A DNA stretch of 64,000 nucleotides, taken from assembly GCA_003864495.1 (NCBI GenBank), contig ML133498.1, forward strand, positions 2,647,839 through 2,711,838, in the 5' to 3' direction. The stretch comes from Nemopilema nomurai (taxonomy: Eukaryota; Cnidaria; Scyphozoa; Rhizostomeae; Rhizostomatidae). Below the pieces are notes generated by a model. It worked only from the letters and a program-made list of their open reading frames with translations, was not told the DNA's origin and made no database searches. Below are positions 26,449 through 38,198 of the stretch, in pieces. Position 1 is the first letter of the stretch; each line of letters starts with the position of its first letter. Made by a program: the position numbers and the translations under genes.

Positions 26449-26734
26449 TTGCATTTTTGATCCAACGAAGACAGGCCGTTCAAAGAGACGAATACTTGTC
26501 CTTTTATGAGGCTGTTGTATTTCACTTCATTCTGTTTTTGTATTTATAATCATTTGGATTTGAGGTATTTTCCTATTCTGCGATATAATTTGAGCCATAA
26601 GTTTCGCTCTACACCCGTTGATGAAATGGGGCTTTTCGTGCATTTTGCTTCCCATAGTCGCATGCCAGCTTCACATGACAGCGAATTAGAGTTCAGTCCA
26701 CATATCGTTACCAAAAATGTTTAATTTGGTTAGA

Positions 26735-26940
26735 ATAATCTCAGTCAGTCAGATTAGGACAATCTAAGTCAGTGAGATTATAATAAACTCGATAGTGAGA
26801 TTGGAATTAACTGAGGGATAATAATTTCTGTTAGTAAGATCAGAATAATCGCAGTCAATGAGAAAAGGACAATATCATTCAGTGAAATTAAAATAGTCTC
26901 AGTCAGTAAGACTAGAATAATTTTGTCAGCAAATTTTAGA
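26735..26940. repeat. Degenerate tandem repeat with GTCAGTGAGATTA core
   Basis: About six imperfect copies, spaced 30-40 bp, of a core resembling CAGTCAGTGAGATTAGAATA. They lie just past the USP39 3' end. Copies are well diverged, so it is an old array. Confidence 0.6.
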
Positions 26941-27813
26941 GATAAAAGCTAACAGTGAAATAATTTCGCATTTGTGTGATAAAAACTAAAAATTGAAAAA
27001 GACAGTGAAAACTTCATTGAGTGACCTCATCGAATTTAACGAGGCTTTTGTGATCCATATCATTGTTTTCGCGTAAGTTTGCAGGATGGTTTATATATGT
27101 TCACGCATCTTTTCACCAAACCGTCATTTTGCCCAATCAGCAAAAGTTGGTTTGAGGTGAGCTAAAGTTGCACTATTCGGTGTAATACTTTGGATTATAA
27201 GGTTTCACGAGAAATGGTCAACATTCGCATTCTATTAATTATATGTATAATGGAAAGAAAATCTGAAAGAATTTGTTAGAAAAGTTTTTCTTTTACCGTG
27301 GATCTTTTTTATAAGGAACCTAGTTCCAAAAGTTCCTTATTCGTAGACCTCAAATCATCAGATTGTAGTACCAAAAGTTCCTTAAGATTTTACTTTCGGT
27401 GCTTTGACTACAATAAGCCTTAACAAAAGGGAAAGGGGCGAGATAGAATATGCGGAAACTACTCGATAAAGCACGTGACACACGAATAGCAAACAATCTA
27501 TGCGAGTATTGGCTGCAAATGAATGGAAGGGCTCTTCAGCTCTTGATGCTTGCAGTTATAAAAAATTTTTCAAGTTGAAAAGTTCCTTAGTGATTTCGTT
27601 TTTAGTGGTATAAGTTCTTTAAATATTTCGGCCTTCTACATGTAGGTTCCTTATAAAGTGATTCCTTATAAAAAAGCGTGTATTTCAAAGGTATTTTTTG
27701 GAAAACCCGCGCTGCCTCATTTTCGTTTATTAATTGATTATGCGGAAAAGAGGCTAAGGAGGCTAAAGCACTAAAGTCACGAAGAGTGGGTAAGGTAATG
27801 CAAGAACGGAATT
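26941..27813. other. Spacer between USP39 and TMEM161
   Basis: AT-rich spacer without a recognised gene. It holds the inverted-repeat element at 27305-27675. The TMEM161 promoter is expected here, close to the right end. Confidence 0.4.
27305..27675. mobile_element. Possible MITE with 14-bp perfect inverted ends
   Basis: TTTTTTATAAGGAA at 27305-27318 is exactly complementary to TTCCTTATAAAAAA at 27662-27675. Several further GTTCCTTA motifs occur inside. No clear target duplication is visible, so it may instead be a local repeat structure. Confidence 0.4.
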
Positions 27814-30800
27814 ATGGTATGTTCAAACGAATTTCACGTTTAATTTTCGATGGCTGCCTTTCTTCCAATTGCAATACATTTAACTTAATACTTGGGCTCC
27901 ACTTATATCCAATGTTAGGGTTGTTTTGCATGAGGATACAAACGTTCGTTGCTCCATGCCGGTCTGCAGAGTATGGCACTTTTCGACGAGATATCCGGTG
28001 TGCACGAGTAAAAAGCCTGGTGTACCGGTGTGCACCACCAACAATTTCTGGTGTGCTGGTGTTGACCAGCTATTTCCCCTGTTGTGGTTAAATTTGTAAA
28101 TTTGCATTTTGCATAAAACTGCGTGTGTCTTGCGTGCTCGCCCTTTCTTCTTTTTATTATCAATGTGGGAGACTCAATAAAGACCGGTCTTTAACAAATT
28201 TATATGATTTAAGAAGCGGCCAGTCTCACCAGTCCCAGACCTAGCATTATAAAATGAGAGAATATATGAGATCATAGCCCTGCTATTTTTCAAGGATACT
28301 TTAAATACATTTTTGAAGTGAACTGTTGAAGATAGCCCAAGTTTTTATTTGTATATTTGTCAAGTAAGATTCATGATATCTCAACTGTATTTGTATTTAT
28401 CAGCTGACCTCTTTTTTGGGACCACAACTATCTTAGTTGCCACACCTAAACATACCCTGTGTGCAACAGGTTTTGTACAAAAATATCTCTGGTGTGCCCA
28501 TGCCATTCTCTGCAGACTTGGCTCCATGTGTGGAATAAATACACCAGTTCTTTACGCTGGAATCTCTGGAATCTGGAATCAATGCTCCATGTTGCCAATG
28601 ATTGCAAAAAGTGTTTCAATTTCCCAATTTGTGTCACTTCAACAGCTATTTCTATTGTGTTGAGCACGGTCAAAACTGCTAGTGGAATTTTGAAGGGTCA
28701 AGTAAACATGTAACTCTTAGCTAGTTTCTTGAGATGTATTCTATCACATCTTTAAACTTGCAGTGTAATTTTGTAATTTGGGACATTAAGATGATGAAAA
28801 TATTATGTCTTGACGATTTTTGTTGGCCTACTTAGCTTCACTAGTTAGTCAGACTTAATCAGCTTCATCAGCAGTTTCTGTTGATCTGGATAGTGCCTCT
28901 TGCTTATTGTCAGTTCTGAGTTACCTGGAAACTTATTTTTAGAAAGCAATGCTGCTAATTGCTTAGTCTAGTAGAGTTTAGTCTGTTACTAGTTTTTGAT
29001 ACAATGTAGGTGGTCACTACTTGAGAATTAGAGAGAGTCCCTTAAAATGTGAGAAAATTACAAAACTAGGCTGTTTGTGAATCATCATTTGTGAATGAGA
29101 GGATAAACAATTGAACAATTGACTATTGACCATAAACCATACACTGTTGCATGAATATTCTTCTGTTGTATAATTCCTTCATTTGGTCTTTTAAAAGGTA
29201 GAAGGTGCATGTGTATGGTGTTAACTATGATTTTGTTATTGGTATAAAGGGTATCCACATCAGAACCAGAATCTCCACTTCAAAACCAGAACCAAAATGT
29301 GTTAAATACACTTTCAAGCCAAAATTTGATATTTTTCTCACAGTAGGTAACTCTATCTGCACTGTACAGTGATTTGTAGGGTGGTTCATATAGTCTTATG
29401 CTTGAATGAATTGTAAAAATACTTTGAATGGTAAAAGCTACAAATAAAGCTTTGATATGCATAAAATCAGTTAAGATCTAGGTAGAGGCATTTGAGGATT
29501 CTTCAATACATTTTGAATCAAAGAAAATGTAATTTTTGCTTTTTTAGGAAATACTTAATTTGATTTGTTAGGAAATACTTTTAAATTTTTCCACAAAATA
29601 TTTCTCAGAAATTAAAAGTCTGGTTAAAGTTATTGCAATTTTTATTGCACAAGTTTCAAGCTTTAAAGCTACAGTATCAAACATGTAATTTACAGCAAGT
29701 TAACTTTATTTCAGCCTTTATATTTCATTGATTGAAGTTTTCAGTCATTGATAGTTTCAAGATATAGCTGTACCTTTAAAAAGACAAATAATTCCAGTTC
29801 TTTTCATCACAGGAATTTCCTTATTTATTAAGAGTGGAGGAGAAAACATTGGAAGTGTTTTAAGTTGTAAAAATGTTATTTGACCCAAAATTAACTTGAA
29901 TTCCCAAAGTCAACAACAACCATTTCAGTGTTTGGAGGTCTTGTAGGATGAAACCTCAAAGGGGCGTTTGTGGTGAATTTCACCCTTTGGACTTCTAGGG
30001 AACCAGATAATGCCTTATTCAAGAAAGTGAAATCAGAAAATGTGTTTCAATGACAGTTTCTTGTATTGATAAAATTGAAATACTGGAAAAATGGCTTTAA
30101 GAACCTAATACACTCCTTGAGATGTTTGCTAAACAGAGATTGTACAATAGTAACCATTTTTTTCTAATAACCAACTGACCAGGATTTTCATCCTCTTTCT
30201 TGCCATTCCTGCAAATTTCACCCTGCTTAATACTTGCTAACACCACTGCAAATTTTTTTGCAATTGTTGCTTTTTAGAAGCAAAAGTAGTGAAACAGAGT
30301 TTAAAGTGATATTTTTTTCTTTTCCTTAAGGCAATTCTTGGTATACAGTTTGTTATTAGCTTCACAGCTGCACTGTTTATGCAAAAGTTATCACCATATT
30401 ACTCCTTGGCAAGATGGATCATGTGTAACAAGTAAGACTTGCATACCTGAGACATTTTTTAGGGTTCTACATGAAATTCTATCTCCATGGTTTGCTACTG
30501 GATTCACTGACTTCTTTTTATTGTTTCAATCTACTTAGTTTTTAACTTATGAAATATTTCAAAAGAAGCTACATTCACTTTTTCCAATGAGATAATCAAA
30601 TGTGTTGAAACTCTAATAAACCTCATACACAATTTTGTTCAGACTATCTCTAACTGTAAAACAGCTTTAATTCAACTTTCACTCATGCGTGATATAGCTG
30701 ACCAGAAAGTCATATGAAAATTATGGAATTCAAATTACAATTTGCTTTGCAAGCAAGAATTCTAGACTGACAAAGTACAGTTTCTTAATTGCACTAGATT

Positions 30801-33800
30801 TTGCTTTCAACTCTAACTCTTCCTTAGTGAAGTAGACAAAAAGTTTACAATTTTTGCTGTTCTCATATTGACTATTCAGGCTAGTCAAGTCACTGTTAGC
30901 TTAGCATCAATTTTTGCCACCTTTTACCTTTCAGGCTGTACCGCTATTTGCATCCAAGTAATGAAACCCTCAAAGTACTGGCTGGCAGAGTGGTTGCAAA
31001 GCCCCCTAAAGGAAAACGCAGCCTGGAATCAAAGTGAGTGAATGCACAAATAGACATGCTAGTCTCTCGCTTGACATAAAACTGGCGACATATTTTGTTT
31101 CAGCACATGTTTCCGGTAAAGAAAGGCTACGATCATCAGCATTTTCAAAAATTGCTTTGATTTGGATGCCTTTTAACCAACCAGTCCCTAGATTATTTTT
31201 GCCTGGGTTTCATGCATAACATTCAAGCATGCAAAACAGTCACCAATAAACCGGTCTTTTATTTAATATCTCTTTCTTTTTTTACAAATATTGCACAATA
31301 GTTGTCAAGTCTCTTTTCCATCTTAGGAAATATGCTACAAATGGAGTTCAAACAGCTAGAAACAATGGGACGTTTACGATTCCTTGCAATCTGGATATCA
31401 CCCTTGAACAAGCGAAGGTTGGAAAACGTTTTTAAGTATTTCTTAAGCATTTTCCGCACTTTCCCTTTGTTATTTTGCTTAACTGTCATTTCAAAGCCTT
31501 GACTTTTCACTAAGGTATACTTTAAATAGAATTTAAGCACATTTTAAACAGGGAAACCAAATTTACCTAAAGATGTTGCATTTTAACAGATACGGCAATA
31601 AATAATCCATGATTTATATCCTTTTTTGTTTTTATTTGCTGTCTTTCATATGACGATCTTTCTTCACACCTTTTGGAACACCCATCTTGCAAGCTCCTCT
31701 CTGTTTGCTAGGTCGAAGAGATCGACCTGTACGCGCAGCATCGCTATCCAGATTATCGATGGCTTGTTGACATAACATTCTGCGCGTTCATTGTTTATCT
31801 CTGTGTTGAACTCGCTGTCCTTTGGAAGAACGAAGTCAGGGCCCAGGAGTTTAACATGAGTCTCATCTGGTGTTTGATGATTGTCTGTTTTGCATTGTAT
31901 CCATTTCATTCAACGTAGCATCTCCGCTCGTTTTATCACCGGTGTTGTAGAAATAGTAACCAACTGCCCTACCCTGATTGTATTAATGCGGCTAATGCAT
32001 GACAGAATTAGAGTGCTTTCGATACAGAGGGCGATCATGCATTGGAGTTTAGGGGGCTTTCCTGGAATGAGAAATATTAGGAGAAGAGGTCTGCTCTCTT
32101 TAGTCTCTTGAATAAAGTCTTCCTTCCATACTGGCTTGACTCATTATCTTATCGTTATAAGATTCATATGTGGGTGTTTGATCTTCAAAACCGTTGAGTA
32201 TGTCAAAGATTTATGATACTACAACTACACTGTCGATCCAAGCAGACCTTTTTGTATACGCATTTTGCAGCAGACTTTACAAAATGGAAAGCATTTATAG
32301 TACGAACAAATTTTCAGGAAATGACGGGGAGTAATAGGGCTGAAGTATTTCCAAATACTAATACTCGAGAAGATACTGCGCCGAAAATACATTGAAAAAG
32401 CCATTGTGCAACAATGAAAATGTCAGAGTATTCCTGCAGCTTTGAGTCTAAGAGGGGGGCTACGATTTTGAAGCCCTCCTGGTATCATGTTAATTCAATG
32501 CTACTTTGGTAAGGGAGGCGATACCGGCCAGCAATACCACCAAACAGGGAATAGTAACATAACTATGGCCGAAATATGGCTGATGAATCCAATATCATGC
32601 AGAATGCAGGAAGCAAGTCACAATAAACGCATGGGTAAGGCAGCCTGCCAAGGGCAAAGGAGTGTGACCGAAAGGAATTTTCATTTACTTACCAAAAACC
32701 TACCAACTTGCCAATTGGTAATTTGTTCAACGAGTATCATATTTATATATGTCGCAGCTCTTAAAACTCCCTGAACCCACCCCCCCCCCCCCCCAAAGAT
32801 TAATCTGGTTAGATGTTTTACTGGCTATTTTGACCTAGACCCTAAGTTGTGGCTTGTCGTGAATCCAACCAGCCTTGCATTGAGTATTGATTTGTTTGGA
32901 CTCAGTTTCGCCTTATGTACCTTATGCGCTATTCCTCCTTGACCATGCGCACAGGAAAGAACTGGCCTCTCTAACAGTCGCTTACTGGCACGGTCAAGAC
33001 TCTGGCGAAAGAGCAATGTGCATATCGTTTGGCCTTTTCTTTCTGGTGCTCTCCATGGGGATCCTAGTTATTGACGAATCTATCCTTGAGTTTGGGCTAG
33101 AAAAAGGTGCGTGCACTGTTTTCTACATTACTTTTTTTATTTATTAAAAAGGTATCTAGGCCAAGATGGCCTCTAACCTAATTACAACATAAAAATAACC
33201 ATCTTGTTTCAAAGCATTACACTGTTACCCATGTACATTCGCCTTAAAAACATTGCTGGAATCGAACATTTTAAAAATGCTGTCAAGAAATGTCAAGAAA
33301 GTTGGATACTGCAAAGTACCATTTTCTTATTACCAAAATCTTCTGGAGGCTGTTCTTATGTTCTTATATATTGTTCTTATTGGTTCCGTTTGATGTCAGT
33401 GAATCGTTCTGTATATTTTTATGTAAGGTTTGAGTGACTATTTGGATGGCAGTATCACCGTTTTTGAACATGCTGGTCACAGCTTACATAGAAATCACGA
33501 TTCATCTCCATTTGTGAAACACGTTTCCGTTTCGTTAGCTTTGCGTAGTCTCAATTCTGTGATGAGAGTCTTGGTACACCCTGGAACACAAAAGGCATTT
33601 AAGCTGCATTTTTGAAATAGCCTGTTACTGTTCATTTTACGCAGGGAAAGCAGTAATTTCAGTTTAATTGTTGTTTACCAGGTTATAAGAACTTCATGAA
33701 CAATTTAGTGTCATGCATGAAAGAGTTGGGATTTGCTACAAGGTACGTAAATTCTGGTTGCTGTTTCCGCAATCTCTGTTTGTTTGCTGTCTTTTTCTGA

Positions 33801-36800
33801 TTTCTGAACCATCCCATTGAATACTTTTGTAAGCACTGTTGGTAAGCACATTTCTTTGTCGTAGCAATTGGGAAGTAGGGTTTCCATTACACTCCACTGG
33901 TACAGGATGCGAATCCCACTAGTGTTTCAGATTTAGATGGGAATCCTGAATGCGGTTCTCATATAGATATGAATCCCGCTAGTGTTTCAGATTAAGATGG
34001 GAATCCTGAATGCGGTTCTCATATAGATATGAATCCCGCTAGTGTTTCAGATTAAGATGGGAATCCTGAATGCGGTTCTCATATAGATATGAATACCGCT
34101 AGTGGTTCAGATTAAGATGGGAATCCTGAATGCGGTTCTTATCTAGATTTGAATCTCGATAGTGTTTCAGATTTAGATGGGAATCCTGAATGCGGTTCTT
34201 ATCTAGATTTGAATCTCGATGATCTACATGCGAAACCTGGGTGGGCTCATGCTCCTACTCTCTTTCATTAGTTTGGATAGCAGTCCGGTCATTGGCTAGC
34301 GTTTATTGTAGTGCTATTAAACTGTCTGTTTTACAATGGCTACCTGGGTGACGGATTTGTCATCAGCCAGACAGCAGATGATTTGAACACGATGAAATAA
34401 TGCAAACTCTACTTTTCAGAGATCCGCCTCCGCTGTGGTCTTTCAAATTACTCCTCGCCGTGGTGTCTGCTTTTATTGGAGCTTTCGTCGGATTTCCTGG
34501 CTTGCGGTTGGCAAATATGTACTTGGATAGTCTATACCACCACGAATCGCAGCCTCATTTCCAGTACGTTTGTTCTTCCTTTTTTTAAAACTGAATTCGA
34601 TGTCCGTCTGGCTTCGTTTGTTCACTCAGATGTAGAAACTGCAGTAATGATAATGCTTCTAACAGTTATTCCAGTATACAGACATGACCTCCATGCACAG
34701 CTCAAGTAGATCAATATAAACAACCAAATTAGTGTTTCCTGGGTAAGATTTTTATCTGAACATTTTTCATGTTTTCTAGAGTACTCCTACATGCATCCTT
34801 TTTGGGGCCTATTCTGCCAGTTCTTGCTTGGATACGTCCACTTGCAAGGGACAATCTGGTATCGTTGGAAGAAAATCCACAGAACTCGACACTGTAAGTA
34901 TAAGTTTGTTTTTACCGCGTTCTGATGGTCAAAACCTGTTAAGTTAATTTTCATATTCCAGAGGTTTGTCATAATGATTTTGATTGATTTTCAATCAACG
35001 AAGGTTTTTATTGCGGCCAAGAATCCCAGGCCTCGAGGAGTCTTAATGTTGGGAATGCCGGTCGACTTTATCATTATTACAAAAGGGTTTAGTCCATTAA
35101 AGACTGAAGACTAATGGCCAGCTTCATGTCTGGTTTCGTTAGAAGTAGAATTGGAATGTGTAGAATCGTTGGAAAGGTCAAGTTTGGTAAGGTCAAGGTT
35201 GGTAAGGTCAAGGGTGGTAGGGTCAAGGGTGGTATGGTCAAGTTGGTAGGGTCAAGGTTGGTAGGGGCAAGGTTGGTAAGGTCAAGGCTGGTAGGGTCAA
35301 AGTTGGTAGGGTCAAGGTTGGTAGGGGCAAGGCTGGTAGGGTCAAAGTTGGTAGGGTCAAGGTTGGTAGGGGCAAGGTTGGTAAGGTCAAGGTGGGTAAG
35401 GTCAAGGTTGGTAGGGTCAAAGTTGGTAAGGTCAAGGTTGGCAAGGGCAAGGTTGGTAGGGGCAAGGTTGGTAAGGTCAAGGTGGGTAAGGTCAAGGTTG
35501 GTAAGGTCAAGGCTGGTAGGGTCAAGGTTGGTAGGGGCAAGGTTGGTAAGGTCAAGGTTGGTAAGGTCAAGGTTGGTAGGGTCAAAGTTGGTAAGGTCAA
35601 GGTTGGCAAGGGCAAGGTTGGTAGGGGCAAGGTTGGTAAGGTCAAGGTTGGTAGGGTCAAAGTTGGTAAGGTCAAGGTTGGTAAGGTCAAGGTTGGTAGG
35701 GGCAAGGTTGGCAAGGTCAAGGTTGGTAAGGTCAAGGGTGGTAGGGTCAAAGTTGGAAAGGTCAAGGTTGGTAGAGGACCAGCTCAGTCAGGTCCAACTT
35801 CGTTAGGTCCAGCTTCGTAGCGTTCAGCGTGTTGCTTCTAGGGTTAAACACCTTAAATGTACTTTGAAAGGTAACGAGGCACCATGGAGATATTGATTGC
35901 GTACTTTTAGAGGGGGCAATATGACTGACAGGAATATTATGGATTGCCGCGCTAAACGACAATTTCCTGTCACATCCAAATGATATTATTTTTCTCATTT
36001 TATCTTGTTTTATCCCACGTTTCTTAAATGTTGCTGGCTTGCTCCACAGGTTGACTGCAGAGAACTTTGCGAAAGCGCGATTCATGATAGTTTTATCGGT
36101 ATGTTTGCTGCGAATGGCGATGACGAGAACAGCATTGCAGTCTTACTTGAATATGGCAAATGAACGAGTGAAGAAGTTGCGAAAAGAAACCGGGAAAATC
36201 ACCAACGTTCAGCTACAGAGCAAGGTAATCTGATCTCACATTTTTCACACTTATAACTAACATTAAGCACACCTGTCATCCTTTATTGCTAATTAAATGA
36301 TTTTTTATGTTCTTTTCCACTGCTATTGGTCAATGTTCTATATGAAATCATCTTCTGTCGATATCATAGACTGTTGGTCTCGTTTCTCGCCTATCAATCA
36401 CTTCTTGGTTGTCTCGTCGAATTTTTCACATCTTTTAAAGAACCACTCTTCACTGTTGATATTTTTTAAACGTGCGCCTTTCGAGCCCACAAGGGTGAAA
36501 TTAGCCAAGGTACAAACGAACCTTGGAAGGTACAACTTTTTTCGATAGTATTAAGACGAGTGCTTGGTTAAAAGAAGTAGGCGGTTATTTTAGTTATCAA
36601 GCAATTTCTCATATAGTACATTTTGCTTTGAAGTGAATTTTTTTCATTTTAATTTTTCAGGTTGCAAGAATATTTTTCTACTTATCCACCGTCGCTTTGC
36701 AGTATCTGGCTCCCGTAATCCTCATTTTCTTCCTTTCGCTTTCTTGGCTGTCAGTTGGTGAGTACTTTGTCAAATTATTTCTGCTTAAAAGCGGTGTTGT

Positions 36801-37415
36801 ATTTTTGGCTATGTTTGTGCAAGGCTTCCATACTGACAGATAATGTGTGTTTGAAAAGTAAAATCATTGAGGTAGGAGGTCTATGTGAAAGGTTGTTGGA
36901 AAAAATAGTAACAGCTTTATATTTTATCACTGGCTTTTAAAGTTCACGTGGCTTTTCAAAAATCTCCATAAGTATTTAAAATTACGGAGAACATACTAAT
37001 CAAGTGATAGCATTAAAAAGATTACACCCAAAATTCATTTGCTGCAAATATAGCACGCCGCTGGTTAGTGGTTTGCTGGCTCAAGATCTGCATGGTCAGA
37101 ATAAGGGCTTGACCTTTCAGATCGTACTCCATACTTTAGTAAATGCATCGTAACATACTTGGAACTAAAGCGCTGACCTGCAAATATTACTTTCTAGATG
37201 CCGCAAGTTCCGCTCCTACGGCCGCGGCCTTTAACGCCACTAGCAATTCGACCGTTTTCTCGGAAGGAACTAAATACGTAGCAATCTTCCGCAGAGCATT
37301 TTTCTGCGGGGATCTGATAAAAGGACTCGCTTCGTATTTAACATGGTGGACATCGCTCACGTGGTTGAGCACATCGCTGTTCGGCGTTGGCTATCTAAGA
37401 ACTTTCAATAGGTAA
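27814..37415 (+). CDS. TMEM161: TMEM161 transmembrane protein
   Basis: Polytopic membrane protein of the TMEM161A/B family; TMEM161B is linked to membrane excitability in vertebrates, but its molecular activity is not settled. Exons: 27814-27816 (ATG only, inferred), 30331-30431, 30935-31033, 31327-31417, 31712-31896, 32955-33106, 33682-33742, 34420-34563, 34780-34893, 36050-36224, 36661-36757, 37198-37415. The sum is 1440 nt, 479 aa, equal to human TMEM161A. Diagnostic segments: GIQFVISFTAALFMQK and YYSLARWIMCNK at the N-terminus, YPDYRWLVDITFC in the middle, SAFIGAFVGFPGLRLANMYLDSL, then ALQSYLNMANERV and ITNVQLQSKVARIFFYL, ending with TWWTSLTWLSTSLFGVGYL. Everything from exon 2 onward is firm. 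The start is inferred: human and this protein align from residue 2, and an ATG directly abuts a GTATGT donor at 27817. Introns 7 and 9 carry minisatellites. Only one TMEM161 gene is seen here. Confidence 0.93.
33131..33199 (-). mobile_element. Retroelement 3' tail, copy 2
   Basis: Matches 3711-3778 base for base apart from a few changes, including the T-rich left side and the block around GGCCAAGATGGCCTCTAACC. It lies in TMEM161 intron 6, in the same orientation as copy 1. It is only a tail, so the insertion is 5'-truncated. Confidence 0.5.
33908..34221. repeat. 60-bp minisatellite, about 5 copies
   Basis: A 60-bp unit (containing AGATGGGAATCCTGAATGCG) repeats 5.2 times in TMEM161 intron 7. 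Copies 2 and 3 are identical, and the last two share private changes, which shows expansion by local duplication. There are no spacers of unique sequence, so it is not CRISPR-like. Confidence 0.95.
35172..35776. repeat. 15-bp minisatellite, about 40 copies
   Basis: The unit GGTCAAGGTTGGTAA repeats about 40 times in TMEM161 intron 9. Variants swap AAG for AGG and TCA for GCA. Because the unit is a multiple of three, both strands show long open frames (VGKVK or LVGSR repeats on +, LPTLT on -); these are not genes. The + strand is G-rich and nearly free of C apart from one C per unit. Confidence 0.97.
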
Positions 37416-37986
37416 CCCTGCACGCGAAATCTAGAGCTCACTTCAAGAGATACTTTTGTAAAGGTAGTGTTATAGTTTATGGCATCAGATGTTTTTATTG
37501 TTGTCGACCACAACGCGTAACGATGCAAAGGATTCAGTCGATGCTCCTTGACGTCATGTTTACTTCCTGTTTGCTGTTTCGCTCTTTTCCTCACACTATT
37601 CAGAGACAAGAATGTTTATAATGTGTTATACCAGAAGCTTGCCCTTAGGGTGCTAGAGAAGTATAAAGATTGTCCTCGGCTTTCGGTTGCATATTGTGCC
37701 AACCACCAGCTTCGTCCTCCCGACCCCCATTTCCCACCATGTAAGAATGCTTAAACAGCTGTAAAGCGCTGAAGAGTAACTGGACACGTGTATTATCTAC
37801 CTCATTATAGGTACCGCTGTAAAATCGTGCTCCGTTCTCCTTTGAGTGTAATTTTTGTAACTTTGGGAAGAAAGATCTTGTCAAATTGCAAATTTTTAAA
37901 CAACTGCGAAGTTGACTGTTAGTCATTTGTGAAACATTCATTCAAGTGTAAAGGAAGTAGAGTTACAAGTAATGTATTATGGGGTC

Positions 37987-37992
37987 TTTATT
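37987..37992 (-). terminator. Candidate polyadenylation signal of CNOT10
   Basis: AATAAA on the minus strand, 187 bases past the CNOT10 stop codon. Confidence 0.5.
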
Positions 37993-38010
37993 GAGAAAGG
38001 AACGCCAGGG

Positions 38011-38016
38011 AATAAA
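38011..38016 (+). terminator. Candidate polyadenylation signal of TMEM161
   Basis: AATAAA about 600 bases after the TMEM161 stop; no earlier canonical signal was seen. Confidence 0.45.
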
Positions 38017-38130
38017 GCATGACAGTGAGGACGAGGTAAGAAGCAAACTGCATTTGGTATTGGATGAAGAACATTGATTTGGTAGCAGAATTGAATTCTT
38101 TACAAAACTGAGAGTGACTTGTAAAGCAAC

Positions 38131-38198
38131 GCGTTAAAATGGTCTTTGGAAGGGCGTTAAATGGTCTTTGGAAGGGCGTTAAAATGGTCTTTGGAAGG
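38131..38198. repeat. 22-23-bp triplication across the CNOT10 stop codon
   Basis: Three tandem copies of a unit starting GCGTTAAAATGGTCTTTGGA, of 23, 22 and 23 bp. The CNOT10 stop (38179-38181, minus) is in the copy nearest the coding region. The other two copies are in the 3' UTR. Confidence 0.9.

Larger units (their letters stand above)
37416..38178. other. Shared 3' region of TMEM161 and CNOT10
   Basis: Convergent 3' UTRs of the two flanking genes. A plus-strand AATAAA is at 38011-38016 and a minus-strand AATAAA (TTTATT on +) at 37987-37992, so the signals cross. No other gene is visible. Confidence 0.6.

Noticed and set aside
31712..31896. Weak donor (GTATCC) after the TMEM161 YPDYRWLVD exon considered as a possible model error
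   Set aside because: The phase 2 junction to 32955 restores LKELASLTVAYWHGQ and the conserved GERAMCISFG block, so the boundary is accepted.
33908..34221. Regular direct repeats considered as a CRISPR-like array
   Set aside because: Units are contiguous 60-bp copies with no unique spacers, in an intron of a metazoan gene.
35114..35820. Overlapping open frames of 142-230 codons on both strands (VGKVK, LVGSR and LPTLT repeats)
   Set aside because: They are products of the 15-bp tandem repeat, which is open in several frames because its unit is a multiple of three; they lie in a TMEM161 intron and have no splice signals.
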